Under the pieces are notes generated by a model, which saw only the letters and a program-made list of their open reading frames with translations, was not told where the DNA came from and did no database searches. The translations under genes and the position numbers were made by a program. This document shows positions 23,011 to 35,822 of a stretch of DNA of 64,000 bases, one piece after another; position 1 is the first letter of the stretch, and each line of letters opens with the position of its first letter. Source of the DNA: Atrina japonica (taxonomy: Eukaryota > Mollusca > Bivalvia > Pterioida > Pinnidae); contig BROG01001148.1 of the NCBI GenBank assembly GCA_030159075.1, forward strand, positions 52,992 to 116,991, given 5' to 3'.

Positions 23011-23536
23011 AATATTGTGTGAGTAAATTTTGGGTAGTTGAATTAGTAAGATTTCATTAGTTGTTTTTACATCCCATCAAGGATCATTGATATACATATA
23101 AATGACACCAGTTTACTATAAGTAGATATATTAAGGTATTAATATTTGAATCTCAAGCTATATATTGAAATTAAATCACAGAGAGAGAGAGTTTCAATGA
23201 TTTACATTGTTTTAAAACTTTATAACTCCATCATTTATAGTACCTGTTCGTCTGTTATTTTTTATATAAATTCTAAATCAATCATATTTTCAAATCTTTA
23301 TACACTATACATTGAATTTCATTTTACAACTACATATCTGTCTCAACCAAAAATAATCACCACAACCATGATTTTTAAGGTGATTTCTATAGTTATCCTC
23401 TTGATGTCAAGTTTTACAAAATTTCATGGCCGTTTTTTCATATACAATTTGCAAACCAATGTGACTATATCAAATTTACATCATGGTCCCTACATAGAAC
23501 ATATCTTGATTTCCGCCCCCAGATGATTTAATTTAC

Positions 23537-23700
23537 CTCCATAAAGAATTTGCCTTTCTTCCTTGCCAATTCGAACACCTCCAGCGCTTGGCTTGTACAA
23601 ATCGCCATTGGTTTCTCACACAACACATGATGTCCAGCATTCAGCATTTGCTTTGTAAGTGACACGTGCCCGTAGTTTATGACCCCAATATAGACAATAT
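23537..23700 (-). CDS. Copy B exon 3 (EKP motif)
   Basis: 164 bp encoding [26 protein letters not shown] and KKGKFFME, with the family Lys97 present. Confidence 0.85.
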
Positions 23701-23715
23701 CTAATGAAAATATAC

Positions 23716-23759
<44 letters not shown>
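23716..23759. repeat. (AAT)n tract in intron 2 of copy B
   Basis: About 14 AAT units 15 bp from the exon 3 acceptor. Confidence 0.95.
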
Positions 23760-23761
<2 letters not shown>

Positions 23762-24674
23762 TGATGCTAACTCACCTGACCTGTAGATAAGTACACAACA
23801 CTTTGCAATTTGTATCACTTTTATAATCGAGTTAGCCATTATTCCGACCTTCTTAGACATTTTAAAAAATACACGGAATTCATTTCTATAACCTAATTAT
23901 AAATATATTTGGGCAGGGATTCCCTTTACTTCAGGTAATATGTATGCTCTGGAGTATAAGGCAAGCAATTAACGAATGCTCCCTATAATTATCTGCCATC
24001 TCAAACATTTTGATTTTTTGTTATCCCTTGCATGTAAATATTGTTCTCCTTCCAGTCAATCTATGACAATTTCAAGATCATAATTAATGTTGTCAAAAAC
24101 ATGAAAAATCAACTTAGGTTGGGAAATAGGTCCCATAAGTAGCAACCTGACAATTTCGACCATGCTGAGGTTTAATTTGCTTACAAAGCGTACAGGGACC
24201 TCTGTGAAAACTGGCCACCACCACATAACTGAAAAAATGGTTGTATGAGGGGTAAAACATTATTCAAAGTCAACATTTATGCTTCATACACTTACTTTTT
24301 ACCTATAATATTTTATATATTATAGCAGACAGAAAGCTGCGTATTAACAGGCTTGAGATAGAGTGATAGATTTACTATTGTCATTATTACGTTATTTTTC
24401 TGTTTATAATTATCTCAATGACAATAGTCCGAATTATACTCCGCACTTTTTATTCAAAGTAACACCAGTCATATTGTTTGATGAATATAAATTTTTTATC
24501 GTCAAAAATGGTGAAGCTGTTCAAGTGGAGAAGATTATTGACAATATCTACATAAATATGTTCAAAACACTCGATGAAATCAACCGAAACTTAAAAGCAT
24601 GTCACTTTATACCGGTAAAGAAAACTACTGACATTAACTTTTCTTTTATTCTTTCTATTAAATGTTATAATTAC

Positions 24675-24786
24675 CAATATCAGGATTGTCTGCCATTTCT
24701 TCATAGGAATCGTACACATTCTTGATACCAAAATTTTCTGCGAAATCCTTCGCTCTTTCTTTCGACCTTGCTGCAACAGCCGATAA
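24675..24786 (-). CDS. Copy B exon 2
   Basis: 112 bp between a TAG acceptor and a GTAAT donor. Same length and phase as the copy A and C exons, with [19 protein letters not shown] visible. Confidence 0.83.
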
Positions 24787-25145
24787 CTATACAAGTTAGA
24801 GAGAGATTGGTTTGAATATCTTTGTGCATGCTTTGTAAGTAATATCACACAGACGTCATTCAGGTTATTACTTTCAATTTTCAAAACCTGCAGAGATACG
24901 GTCGTATCGAAAGTATGTGTATCCACTTGAAGGAATACAAAATTGTATTTATTGTATAACATAAAACATTGTATTTATTACGAAAAAAACATCCGATTAC
25001 TTTTACAAATAAGTTTCACTCTACAGATGACAATCTATGTTATTCTGGTGATAAGGTCTTCAGATGAACAGAGTGATAAGAACCATGCCACATGTTGCTT
25101 GTTTTGGCTTGATTTCATGAGCGGCGTAACTATTTAAACCCTCAC

Positions 25146-25235
25146 CTCATGTTCTCCTGGTGGTAAGGTCTTCACAGCTGAACAAAAGTCACTAGAAATC
25201 AAACCAGCACCGCATATTCCCCATCGTAACGCCAT
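25146..25235 (-). CDS. Copy B exon 1
   Basis: Thirty codons from ATG at 25235, GTGAGG donor. It encodes [17 protein letters not shown], the nucleotide-binding start of the family. Confidence 0.83.
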
Positions 25236-25724
25236 TGTTGTACTTGACCTTAATTTGAAAAGGATATAAGATCAATTATATTGTAATGATGTTATTGATA
25301 TTCACATTTCATTTAAAATTCTTTTTCCACCATTATACTATGGCATCAGTGACTGTACCTTTAGCATACAACAATACCTGACACTACCTGTGTTTACGTG
25401 AACGTTGTTCAGTAAAATCAATATAATCCCATGTGACACTCCTTGCGTTTTAGTATCAACTACAGATCTGTGATTGCTACGATTACAGTTGAACACAATT
25501 TTGTGCTTTTAGGCTAGTTATACTGTGCCGTGTTTTAGTACCCTTACAAACGTTCATCTGATCGAGACTTCTGATTTCATGAAAAGGAAAGTAAATTGTC
25601 ATTGTCATTTCAGAACATAAAAGTTGAGTCATAATTGTTGGTGATATACCGGTACACTATGCTGTATCGCGGTATCTATATTGTGGAGAAGTGTATTGCA
25701 ATACAGCGGTATATCCCAGCAGAC

Positions 25725-25726
<2 letters not shown>

Positions 25727-25805
<79 letters not shown>

Positions 25806-25827
25806 CTTCTTCTTCTTCTTCTTCTTC

Positions 25828-25878
<51 letters not shown>
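25727..25878. repeat. (AT)n(TTC)n(TTA)n compound microsatellite, unit B
   Basis: AT to about 25803, TTC to about 25829, TTA to 25878, lying 490 bp upstream of the copy B start codon. Unit C has only a short AT and TTA tract (53892-53920). Confidence 0.93.
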
Positions 25879-25880
<2 letters not shown>

Positions 25881-26221
25881 AATAACACTAGACATGCCTG
25901 TTCATACTTAATGTACCAAAAACAGATCCAGACTACCTGTGAGACATCATACATATACAAAAATGAATTAAGTGAGGAAAAAATCCTCGTCACAACCGGT
26001 GTAAACGACTCAACAACTGCTATCTGACTGGCAACTCAAAATTTCATTTAGTGAAGCAGAATAATTGCAAACAAGATTATTATACCGACCGTAAAATATA
26101 AAACACTCTTTAATAAGAAAAAAACCACACACAACACGCAAAAATTTAAATAACAAACAAACAAGGTTCCTACAAAAAAGATACAATAACACGTATTCTC
26201 CTCAATATTTATATCCACAGT

Positions 26222-26292
26222 GATTCAGCATACCTTTGCCCTTCATAGTGATTGGCTAAAATCCGGAAGATTCAACACACCAACACACCTTG
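26222..26292 (-). mobile_element. LTR fragment in unit B, internally deleted
   Basis: Only the U3-repeat end of the unit C LTR fragment remains. The deletion joins two gatt tetranucleotides, removing what corresponds to 54265-54440 in unit C (176 bp). Confidence 0.75.
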
Positions 26293-26329
26293 TCCAAAGA
26301 ATGTGAGGCAGGCGAGTAACTGAAAATAA

Positions 26330-26760
26330 TCAAAATGTGCTTTCGTAACGCGCTGCAACCAAATGTTTAACAAAATCAAATCTAAACATGTAAAAATGAA
26401 GAAGTTGCGATGAAATTCGAAACTCAAAGTCCATTAAAATACGACAAATTAAATATATAAGAACGATTTCAAAATGAAGAACAGTTGCGAATCCCAAACG
26501 GGGTGGGACCAGGTGTCCGGAAGGACCGTAAAAGTTGCGGAACGTTGACATCAAACGCGCTTTTAGATACCCTTTTGTCAATAATTTGTCAGTGAGTAGT
26601 TTATCTCTGTATGTGAAATATTCATTTGATGAATACGCCCTGGCATATCGGATCAATTGTGAAATATAAATCCCATATGCGGGTGACTGTGGGAGATTAC
26701 TACTTAAATGTGGAAAATGTACAATAGGAAAGCCGAAATTGCCGAATTGCGAATAAAAAA
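26330..26760 (-). mobile_element. Penelope-like RT 3-prime fragment in unit B
   Basis: The minus strand reads FGFPIVHFPHLSSNLPQSP, ISQLIRYARAYSSNEYF, LLTDKLLTKGYLKARLMSTF and a tail with tccggacacctggtcccacc, also seen in other copies (about 12210). Shared with unit C. Confidence 0.78.
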
Positions 26761-27147
26761 GAAACTCTGTTCATAAACGAGCAGCTAGAGGAGCTTCAGT
26801 AACATAGGGTACAGTCTTTATACAAATAGCTTTATAACTTAATTCTGATTGACATTTTGTATAAGATATACATGTATTGGGAAGTTGTTAGGAATTATCT
26901 AAGGATCATTTTGACAAAATTTCAAGGTCATTGGGTCAAAAGTCAAGGTCACAGGTATCTAAATAAACAAAAATAAAAGTCATATTTTAGACATTTTCAA
27001 CTTCTACTCAAAAACAATTGGCCCAATTTGAATCAAATTTGACATGCAGTATACCCATGTGAAGCCGCATAAAGTATAACGAATATCATCAATGCTAGAA
27101 AAACAATGTTATCTTAAAATGATCATCTTGCAAAGATCTTCCAATTA

Positions 27148-27166
27148 GTGTGTCTGTGTGTGTGTG

Positions 27167-27209
<43 letters not shown>
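27148..27209. repeat. (GT)n microsatellite, unit B
   Basis: About 30 GT units followed by a duplicated 97-bp block (gtcaagtcgacgcttatatg and gtcaggtcgacgcttatggg). Confidence 0.93.
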
Positions 27210-27210
<1 letters not shown>

Positions 27211-27388
27211 GTCAAGTCGACGCTTATATGAGTTATTTCCCCTTTTATGTGGATTTCTCATGTTTTTGGCTTTTTTGGTCATTATCTCGAAAAGTCAAGG
27301 GGCCGAAATTGTCAGGTCGACGCTTATGGGAGTTATTTCCCCTTTATGTGGATTTTGCTTGTTTTTGGTTATTATCTCCAAAAGTATA

Positions 27389-27603
27389 TTTTATGTTTGT
27401 TTATTGTTGTTAAACGTCCCACTTAAGAATCTTTCCCTCATATGGAGACGTCACCAAATGCCAGTCACCGACTGTGACACGGGACCTCGATTTTTACTGT
27501 CGGATCCAAAGGACAGGAAACCAACCTGCCGCCGACTTGACTCGAACTAACGACCTCACGATCAGAGTCGAGCGCACTACCGAACTGAGCCAGGCCGGCT
27601 CCG
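27389..27603 (-). mobile_element. Older SINE copy in unit B
   Basis: Same family as 18579-18863 but internally deleted, with the tRNA-like head at the high-coordinate end. Flanked by the direct repeat aaaagtata (27380-27388 and 27604-27612). It is shared with unit C at 55401-55604, so it predates the duplication. Confidence 0.8.
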
Positions 27604-27829
27604 AAAAGTATACTAGATAGAGACAAATGTCAAGCCAGCCGTGAATACCAGCAGTCAATACCAGTGGTCAGTAATATTCATGAGATAGGGCGCGTTCGTT
27701 TCACAAATTTTACGGCGTGTTCCTAATACATTACCGTTATTATTTTATATTATTACAAATGATTCTTTATGTTGTACAGTTTCAATTTATAACTTTTATA
27801 GAATTATTCATGATTTTTGTTATATTGTA

Positions 27830-30800
27830 AGTATGGCCCCGAGATGTCAGTTTTAGCCCCTATGTCCCCTTCCTGAGGGTCTAGGGCATATATGGCATAG
27901 TACATGTCAGAGGTCATGCCCACCTCTACCTCTCATACCTTATGCGTCGCTCAGAAAATTCCAGGAGAAGCCAAGCAGTCAGTAACAAGTATGGCAATAA
28001 GATGTCAGTTTTAGACCCTTTGTCCCCTTCCTGAGGGTCTAGGGTATATATGCTATAGTGTATATGAAAGGTGATGGCCACGTCTACCTCTCATACATTG
28101 GGCGTCGCTCAGAAACTTACAGGGAGCCCAGCAGTCAATAACAAGTATGGCCCCGAGATTTTAGTTTTAGCCCATTTGTCCCCTTCCTGGGGGTCTAAGG
28201 CATATATGGCATAGTGCATATAAAGGTCATGCCCACCTCTACCTCGCTCATTTGAAAAAGCCTTATGCCCTGTCGCTCAGAAAATTCCAGTAAGAAGCCC
28301 AGCACTTTCTAGTCAGCAGTAACAAGAATGGTTTTAGCAATATAGATGTCATTTCAGACCCTTTGCGTCGCTCCCCAAGCAGTTCCTGAGGGTCTAGGGT
28401 ATATATGCTATAGTGTATATGAAAGGTGATGGCCACGTCTACCTCTCATACATTGGGCGTCGCTCAGAAACTTACAGGGAGCCCAGCAGTCAATAACAAG
28501 TATGGCCCCGAGATTTTAGTTTTAGCCCATTTGTCCCCTTCCTGGGGGTCTAAGGCATATATGGCATAGTGCATATAAAGGTCATGCCCACCTCTACCTC
28601 CCATACCTTGGGCATCGCTCAGACACTTTGAAAAAGCCAGCAGTCAATAACAAGTATGGCCCTGAGATGTAAGTTTGAGTCCATTTGTCCCCTTCCTAAG
28701 GGTCTAAGGCATATATGGCATAGTGCATGTAAAAGGTCATGTCCACATCTACCTCTCATACCTTGGGCGTCGCTTAGACACTTTCTAAAAGTTCAGCAGT
28801 CAATAACAAGTATGGCCCCGAGATGTCAGTTTTAGCCCTTCTGTCCCATTTCTGAGAGTCTAGGTCATATATGGCATAGTGCATGTGAGAGGTTATGCCC
28901 AACTCTACCTTTCATACCGTGGGCGATGCTCAGAAACTTCCAGGAAACCCAGCAGTCAATAACAAGTATGCCTCCGAGGTGTCAGTTTTAGCCCCTATGT
29001 CCCCTTCCTGAGGGTCTAGATCATATATGACATAGTACCTGTGAGAGGTCATGAGCACCTCTACCTCCCATACCTTGGTCGTCGCTCAGAAACTTACAGG
29101 GAGCCCAGCTGTCAATAACAAGTATGGCCCCGAGATTTTAGTTTTAGCCCATTCGCCCCCTTCCTGAGCGTCTAGGGCATATATGACATAGTGTATATGA
29201 GAGGTCATGCCCACCTCTACCTCCCATACATTGAGTGTCGCTCATAAACTTCAAGTAAGCCCAGCAGTCCATAACAAATATTGTCTGAAAATGTCACTTT
29301 TATCCCCTTTGTTCCCTTTTTGAGGGTCTAGGGCGTCGCTCAGAAACGTACAGGGAGCCCAGCAGTGAATAACAAGTATGGCCCCGAGATGTCAGTTTAA
29401 GCCCTTCTGTCCGCTTCTTATAGGTCTAGGGCATATATGGTATAGGGCATGTGAGAGATTATACCCAACACCAAATATTGTCTGAAAACGTCAGTTTTAG
29501 CCCTTTGTCCTCTTCCTGAGGGTCTAGGGTATATATGGCAAAGTGTATATGAAAGGTCATTCCCACTTCTACCTCCCATACTTTGGTCGTCGCTCAGAAA
29601 CGTACAGAGAGCCCAGCAGTCAATAACAAGTATGGCCCCGAGATGTCAGTTTTAGCCCTTCTGTCGCCTTCCTATGGGTCTAGGGCATATATGGCATAGT
29701 GCATATAAGAGATTATACCCACCTCTACTTCCCATACCTTGGGCGTCGCACAAATACTTCCAGGAAGCCCAGCAGTCAATAACAAATATGGCCCCGAGAT
29801 GTCAGTTTAAGCCCCTTTGTCCTCTTCCTGGTGGTCTATGCCATATATGGCATAGTGCATATAAAAGTTCATGTCCACCTCTACATCTCATACCTTGTGT
29901 GTCGGTCAGAAACTTCCAAAAAGTCCAGCAGTCAGTAACAAGTATGGCCACTTTTTCCCTTTCCTGAGGGTCTGTGGCACATATAGAACGACATTTTACA
30001 GGCACTATGCCATATATGCCCTAGAACCTCAGGAATGGACAGAGGGGGTAAAACTGACATCTAGGGGCCATACTTGTTATTGACTGCTGGGCTTTCTGGA
30101 TGTTTGTGAGCGACGCCCAAGGTATGAGAGGTAGATATGGGCATGAACTTTTATATGCACTATGCCATATATGCCCTAGAACCTCAGGAAGTTGACAGAG
30201 GGGCTAAAACTAACATTTTGAGACAATATTTGTTATTGACTGCTGGGCTTCCTGGGAGTTTCTGAGCGACGCCCAAGGTATGAGAGGTAGAGGTGGACAT
30301 GTCTTCTCAAATGCACTATGCCACATATGTCCTACACACTCAGGAAGGGGACAAAGGGGTTAAACTGAAAACTCGAGGCCATACTTGTTATTGACTGCTG
30401 GACTTACTAGAAGTTTCTGAGCAACGCTCAAAGTATGGGAGTTAGAGTTCGGCATGACCTCTCACATGTAGTATGCCATATATGCCCTAGACCGTCAGGA
30501 AGGGGACATAGAAGCTAAAACAGACATCTCGGGGCCATACTTGCTATTGACTGTTGGGCTTCCTGGAAGTTTCTGAGCGACGCCTAAGGTATGAGAGGTA
30601 GATGTGGGCATGATATTTTACATGCACTATCCCATATATGCCCTAGACCCTCAGGAAGGGGACAGAGGGGCTAAAACTGACATCCCCGGGCCATACTTGT
30701 TATTGACTGCTAGGCTTTCTGGATGTTTGTGAGCGCCGCCCAAGGTATGAGAGGTAGATGTGGGCATGAACTTTTACATGCACTATGTCATATATGCCCT

Positions 30801-33800
30801 AGACCCCCAGGAAGTTGACAAAGGGTCTAAAACTAACATTTTGAGACAATATTTGTTATTGACTGCTTTGCTTTTTGTGAGTTTTTGAGCGACGCCGAAA
30901 CTATGAGAGGTAGAAGTGGGCATTACCTTTTATATCCTCTATGCCATATATGCCATTGACCCTCAGGAAATGGACAAAGGGGCTAAAAATAATATTTTGA
31001 GACAATATTTGTTATTGACTGCTGGGCTTCCTGGGAGACGCCCAAGGTATGAGAGGTAGAGGTGGACATGTCTTCTCAAATGCACTATGCCACATATGTC
31101 CTACACACTCAGGAATGGGACAAATGGGTTAAACTGAAAACTCGAGACCATACTTGTTATTGACTGCTGGACTTACTAGAAGTTTCACAACGCTCAAAGT
31201 ATGGGAGGTAGAAAGGCATGACCTCTCACATGTACTGCCAAAACGCCCTAGAGTCTCAAGAAGGGGACACAGAAGCTAAAACAGACATCTCGGGGCCATA
31301 CATGCTATTGACTGTTGGGCTTCCTGGATGTTTCTGAGCGACGCCCAAGGTATGAGAGGTAGATGTGGGCATGGCATTTTACATGCACTATGCCATATAT
31401 GCCCTAGACCCCCAGGAAGGGACAGAGGGGTAAAACTGACATCTCGGGGCCATACTTGTTATTGACTGCTGGGCTTACTGGATGTTTGTGAGCGACGCCC
31501 AAGGTATGAGAGGTAGATGTGGGCATGAACTTTTATATGCACTATGCCATATATGACTTTAACCCTCAGGAAGCTGACAAAGGGTCTAAAACTAACATTT
31601 TGAGACAATATTTGTTATTGACTGCTGGGCTTTCTGGGAGTTTATGAGCGACGCCCAAGGTATGAGAGGTAGATTTGGGCATGACCTTTCACATGCACTA
31701 TGCCATATATGACTTTGACCCACAGTAAGGGGACAAAGGGGCTTAAATTAACATTTTGAGACAATATTTGTTATTGAATGCTGGGCTTCCTTGGAAATAT
31801 TCAGCGACGCCCAAGGTATGAGAGGTAGAGGTGGGCATGTCCTCTGAAATGCACTATGCCACATATGTGCTACACACTCAGGAAAGGGATAAAGGGGTTA
31901 AACTGAAAACTCGGGGCCATACTTGTTATTGACATGGACTTCCTGGAAGTTTCTGAGCAACACTCAAAGTATGGGAGGTAGAGTTTGGCATGACCTCTCA
32001 CATGTAGTATGCCATATATGCCCTAGACCCTCAGGAAGGGACACAGAGGCTAAAACAGACATCTCAGGGCCATACTTGTTATTGACTGCTGGGCTTTCTG
32101 GATGTTTGTGAGCTACGAGGTATGAGAGGTAGATGTGGGCATGAACTTTTACATGCACTATGCCATATATGCCCTAGACCCTCAGGAAGTTGACAAAGGG
32201 TCTAAAACTAACATTTTGAGACAATATTTGTTATTGACTGCTTTGCTTTTTGTGAGTTTTTGAGCGTGGCGAAACTATGAGAGGTAGAAGTGGGCATTAC
32301 CTTTTATATGCTCTATGCCATATATGCCATTGACCCTCAGGAAATGGACAAAGGGGCTAAAAATAATATTTTGAGACAATATTTGTTATTGACTGCTGGG
32401 CTTCCTGGGAAATTCTCAGCGACGCCCAAGGTATGAGAGGTAGAGGTGGGCATGTCTTCTCAAATGCACTATGGCACATATGTGCTACACACTCAGGAAG
32501 GGGACAAAGGGGTTAAACTGAAAACTAGGGGCCATACTTGTTATTGACTGCTGGACTTACTAGAAGTTTCTGAGTAACGCTCAAAGTATGGGAGGTAGAG
32601 TTTGGCATGACCTCTCACATGTAGTATGCCATATATGCCCTAGAGTCTCAAGAAGGGGACACAGAAGCTAAAACAGACATCTCGGGGCCATACATGCTAT
32701 TGACTGTTGGGCTTACTGGATGTTTCTGAGCAACGCCCAAGGTATGAGAGGTAGATGTGGGCATGGCATTTTACATGCACTATGCCATATATGCCCTAGA
32801 CCCCCAGGAAGGGACAGAGGGGTAAAACTGAATATCGGGGCCAAACTTGTTATTGACTGCTGGGCTTACTGGTTTGTGAGCGACAAAGTATGAGAGGTAG
32901 ATGTGGGGGGCATGAACTTTTATATGCACTATGCCATATATGACTTTAACCCTCAGGAAGCTTTCTAAAAACTAACATTTTCAGACAATATTTGTTATTG
33001 ACTGCTGGGCTTTCTGGGAGTTTATGAGCGACGCCCAAGGTATTAGAGGTAGAGGTGGGCATGACCTTTCACATGCACTATGCCATATATGACTTTGACC
33101 CACAGTAAGGGGACAAAGGGGCTTAAATTAACATTTTGAGACAATATTTGTTATTGAATGCTGGGCTTCCTTGGAAATATTCAGCGACGCCCAAGGTATG
33201 AGAGGTAGAGAGGGGCATAAATGCACTATGCCACATATGTGCTACACACTCAGGAAAGGGATAAAGGGGTTAAACTGAAAACTCGGGGCCATACTTGTTA
33301 TTGACTGCTGGACTTCCTGGAAGTTTCTGAGCAACACTCAAAGTATGGGAGGTAGAGTTTGGCATGACCTCTCACATGTAGTATGCCATATATGCCCTAG
33401 ACCCTCAGGAAGGGACACAGAGGCTAAAACAGACATCTCAGGGCCATATATATATTGACTGCTGGGCTTTCTGGATGTTTGTGAGCTACGAGGTATGAGA
33501 GGTAGATGTGGGCCCTTTTACATGCACTATGCCATATATGCCCTAGACCCTCAGGAAGTAGACAAAGGGTCTAAAACTAACATTTTCAGACAATATTTGT
33601 TATTGACTGCTTTGCTTTTTGTGAGTTTTTGAGCTGTCGAAACTATGAGAGGTAGAAGTGGGACGCTCAATGCCATATATGCCATAGACCCTCAGGAAAT
33701 GGACAAAGGGGCTAAAAATAATATTTTGAGACAATATTTGTTATTGACTGCTGGGCTTCCTGGGAAATTCTCAGTGACGCCCAAGGTATGAGAGGTAGAG

Positions 33801-35820
33801 GTGGGCATGTCTTCTCAAATGCACTATGCCACATATGTGCTACACACTCAGGAAGGGGACAAAGGGGTTAAACTGAAAACTAGGGGCCATACTTGTTATT
33901 GACTGCTGGACTTCCTAGAAGTTTCTGAGCAACGCTCAAAGTATGGGAGGTCGAGTTTGGCATGACCTCTCATATGTAGTATGCCATATATGCCCTAGAC
34001 CCTCAGGAAGGGACACAGAGGCTAAAACAGACATCTCGGGGCCATACATGCTATTGACTGCTGGGCTTACTGGATGTTTGTGAGCGACGCCCAAAGTATG
34101 AGAGTAAGATGTGGGCACACTTTTAAAGGCACTAATATATGCCCTAGAACCTCAGGAAGTTGTCAAAGGAGCTAAAACTGGAAACTCGGGGCCATATTTG
34201 CTATTGACTGCTGGACTTCCTAGAAATTTCTGAGTAACGGTCAAAGGATGGGAGGTAGAGTTTGGCATGACCTCTCACATGTAGTATGCCATATATGCCC
34301 TAGAGCCTCAGGAAGGGGACACAGAAGCTAAAACATACATCTCGGGGCCATACATGCTATTGACTGTTGGGCTTCCTGGATGTTTCTGAGCGACGCCCAA
34401 GGTATGAGAGGTAGATGTGGGTATGGCATTTTACATGCACTATGCCATATATATAGACCCCCAAGAAGGGACAGAGAGGGTAAAACTGACATCCTGGGGC
34501 CATACTTGTTATTGACTGCTGGGCTTACTGGATGTTTGTGAGCGACGCCCAAGGTATGAGAGGTAGATGTGGGCATGAACTTTTATATGCACTATGCCAT
34601 ATATGACTTTAACCCTCAGGAAGCTGACAAAGGGTCTAAAACTAACATTTTGAGACAATATTTGTTATTGACTGCTGGGCTTTCTGGGAGTTTATGAGCG
34701 ACGCTCAAGGTATTACAGGTAGAGGTGGGCATGACCTTTCACATGCACTATGCCATATATGACTTTGACCCACAGTAAGGGGACAAAGGGGCTTAAATTA
34801 ACATTTTGAGACAATATTTGTTATTGAATGCTGAGCTTCCTTGGAAAACAGCGACGCCCAAGGTATGAGAGGTAGAGGTGGGCATGTCCTCTGAAATGCA
34901 CTATGCCACATATGTGCTACACACTCAGGAAAGGGATAAAGGGGTTAAACTGAAAACTCGGGGCCATACTTGTTATTGACTGCTGGACTTCCTGGAAGTT
35001 TCTGAGCAACACTCGAAGTATGGGAGGTAGAGTTTGGCATGACCTCTCACATGTAGTATGCCATATATGCCCTAGACCCTCAGGAAGGGACACAGAGGCT
35101 AAAACAGACATCTCAGGGCCATACTTGTTATTGACTGCTGGGCTTTCTGGATGTTTGTGAGCTACGAGGTATGAGAGGTAGATGTGGGCATGAACTTTTA
35201 TATGCACTATGCCATATATGCCCTAGAACCTCAGGAAGTTGTCAAAGGAGCTAAAACTGGAAACTCGGGGCCATATTTGCTATTGACTGCTGGACTTCCA
35301 GTGTGTTTCTGAGCGACGCCCAAGGTATGGGAGGTAGAGCTAGGAATGACCTCTCACATGCACTATGCCATATATGCCCTAGACCCTCAGGAAGGAGACA
35401 AGGGGCTTAAATTAACATTTTGAGACTATATTTGTTACTGACTGCTGGGCTTCCTGGAAAATTCTCAGCGACGCCCAAGGTATGAGAGGTAGAGGTCGGC
35501 ACGGCCTTTTATATGCATTATACCATATATGCCTTAGACCCTTAGGAAGGGCACAAAGGGGCTAAAACTGACATCTCGGGGCCATACTTGTTATTGACTG
35601 CTGGTCTTCTTGGATGTTTCTGAGCGACGCATGACCTCTCACATGCACTATGCTATATATGTCCTAGACCCCCAGAAAGGGGCACAGGGGCTAAAATTGA
35701 TATCTCGTGGCCATGCTTGTTATTGACTGCTGGGCTTACTGGATGTTTGTGAGCGACGCCCAAGGTATGAGAGGTAGATGTGGGCATGAACTTTTATATG
35801 CACTATGCCATATATGACTT
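27830..35820. repeat. Satellite array 1, about 156-bp monomers with an internal orientation switch
   Basis: Roughly fifty divergent monomers of about 150-160 bp. Each carries a catatatg core (the end of a gcatatatggcatag segment), a gagcgacgcccaaggtatgag segment and a gttattgactgctggg segment. From 27830 to about 29985 monomers read in one direction; from there to 35820 they read in the other. The switch lies at tctgtggcacatatag. In the second part a marked monomer class (containing cctacacactcag or gctacacactcag) recurs at 30332, 31102, 31869, 32488, 33240, 33842 and 34916, i.e. every four, five or seven monomers, so the array has a higher-order structure. It stops mid-monomer against the Gypsy fragment. 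Confidence 0.93.
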
Positions 35821-35822
35821 TG

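Larger units (their letters stand above)
16491..25235 (-). pseudogene. DHDH-like oxidoreductase, copy B, disrupted by a SINE in exon 5
   Basis: Same seven-exon plan as copy C: 25146-25235, 24675-24786, 23537-23700, 22535-22784, 18537-19056 (includes the insertion), 17951-18101 and 16491-16594. All splice sites are intact, and the frame is open except in exon 5, where a 285-bp SINE plus duplicated target adds 299 bp. Translation runs into the SINE and stops after about 15 foreign codons, removing exons 6-7 and part of the beta-sheet face. The cofactor motif WGICGAG and the CEKP lysine remain; the usual active-site Asp is Thr and GIY reads AIY. Intron 4 holds a 2-kb minisatellite. Probably a recent pseudogene; skipping of exon 5 (normal length 221 bp) would also shift the frame. 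Confidence 0.83.
15922..27829. repeat. Segmental duplication, unit B
   Basis: Collinear with 41575-55830: gene copy, Penelope 3-prime fragment with tetranucleotide tract, LTR fragment, SINE and unique intron sequence all recur in the same order and orientation. The offset is about 26.6 kb at the gene 3-prime end and 28.0 kb at the 5-prime end, the change coming from the minisatellite versus insertion difference in intron 4. It ends where satellite array 1 begins. Confidence 0.9.

Noticed and set aside
23146..23526. 126-codon plus-strand frame
   Set aside because: Lies opposite intron 3 of copy B, composition typical of AT-rich DNA and not kept open in unit C.
25635..26027. 130-codon frame with Ile-Tyr, Leu and Ile runs
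   Set aside because: Compound AT/TTC/TTA microsatellite; the equivalent in unit C is much shorter.
29674..30083. Proline- or tyrosine-rich frames within the satellite
   Set aside because: Short, present on both strands and in many monomers; explained by the period of 156 bp being divisible by three.
27830..35820. CRISPR-like array of regular repeats
   Set aside because: The repeated part is the whole 156-bp monomer, without unique spacers of constant size; it is eukaryotic satellite DNA.
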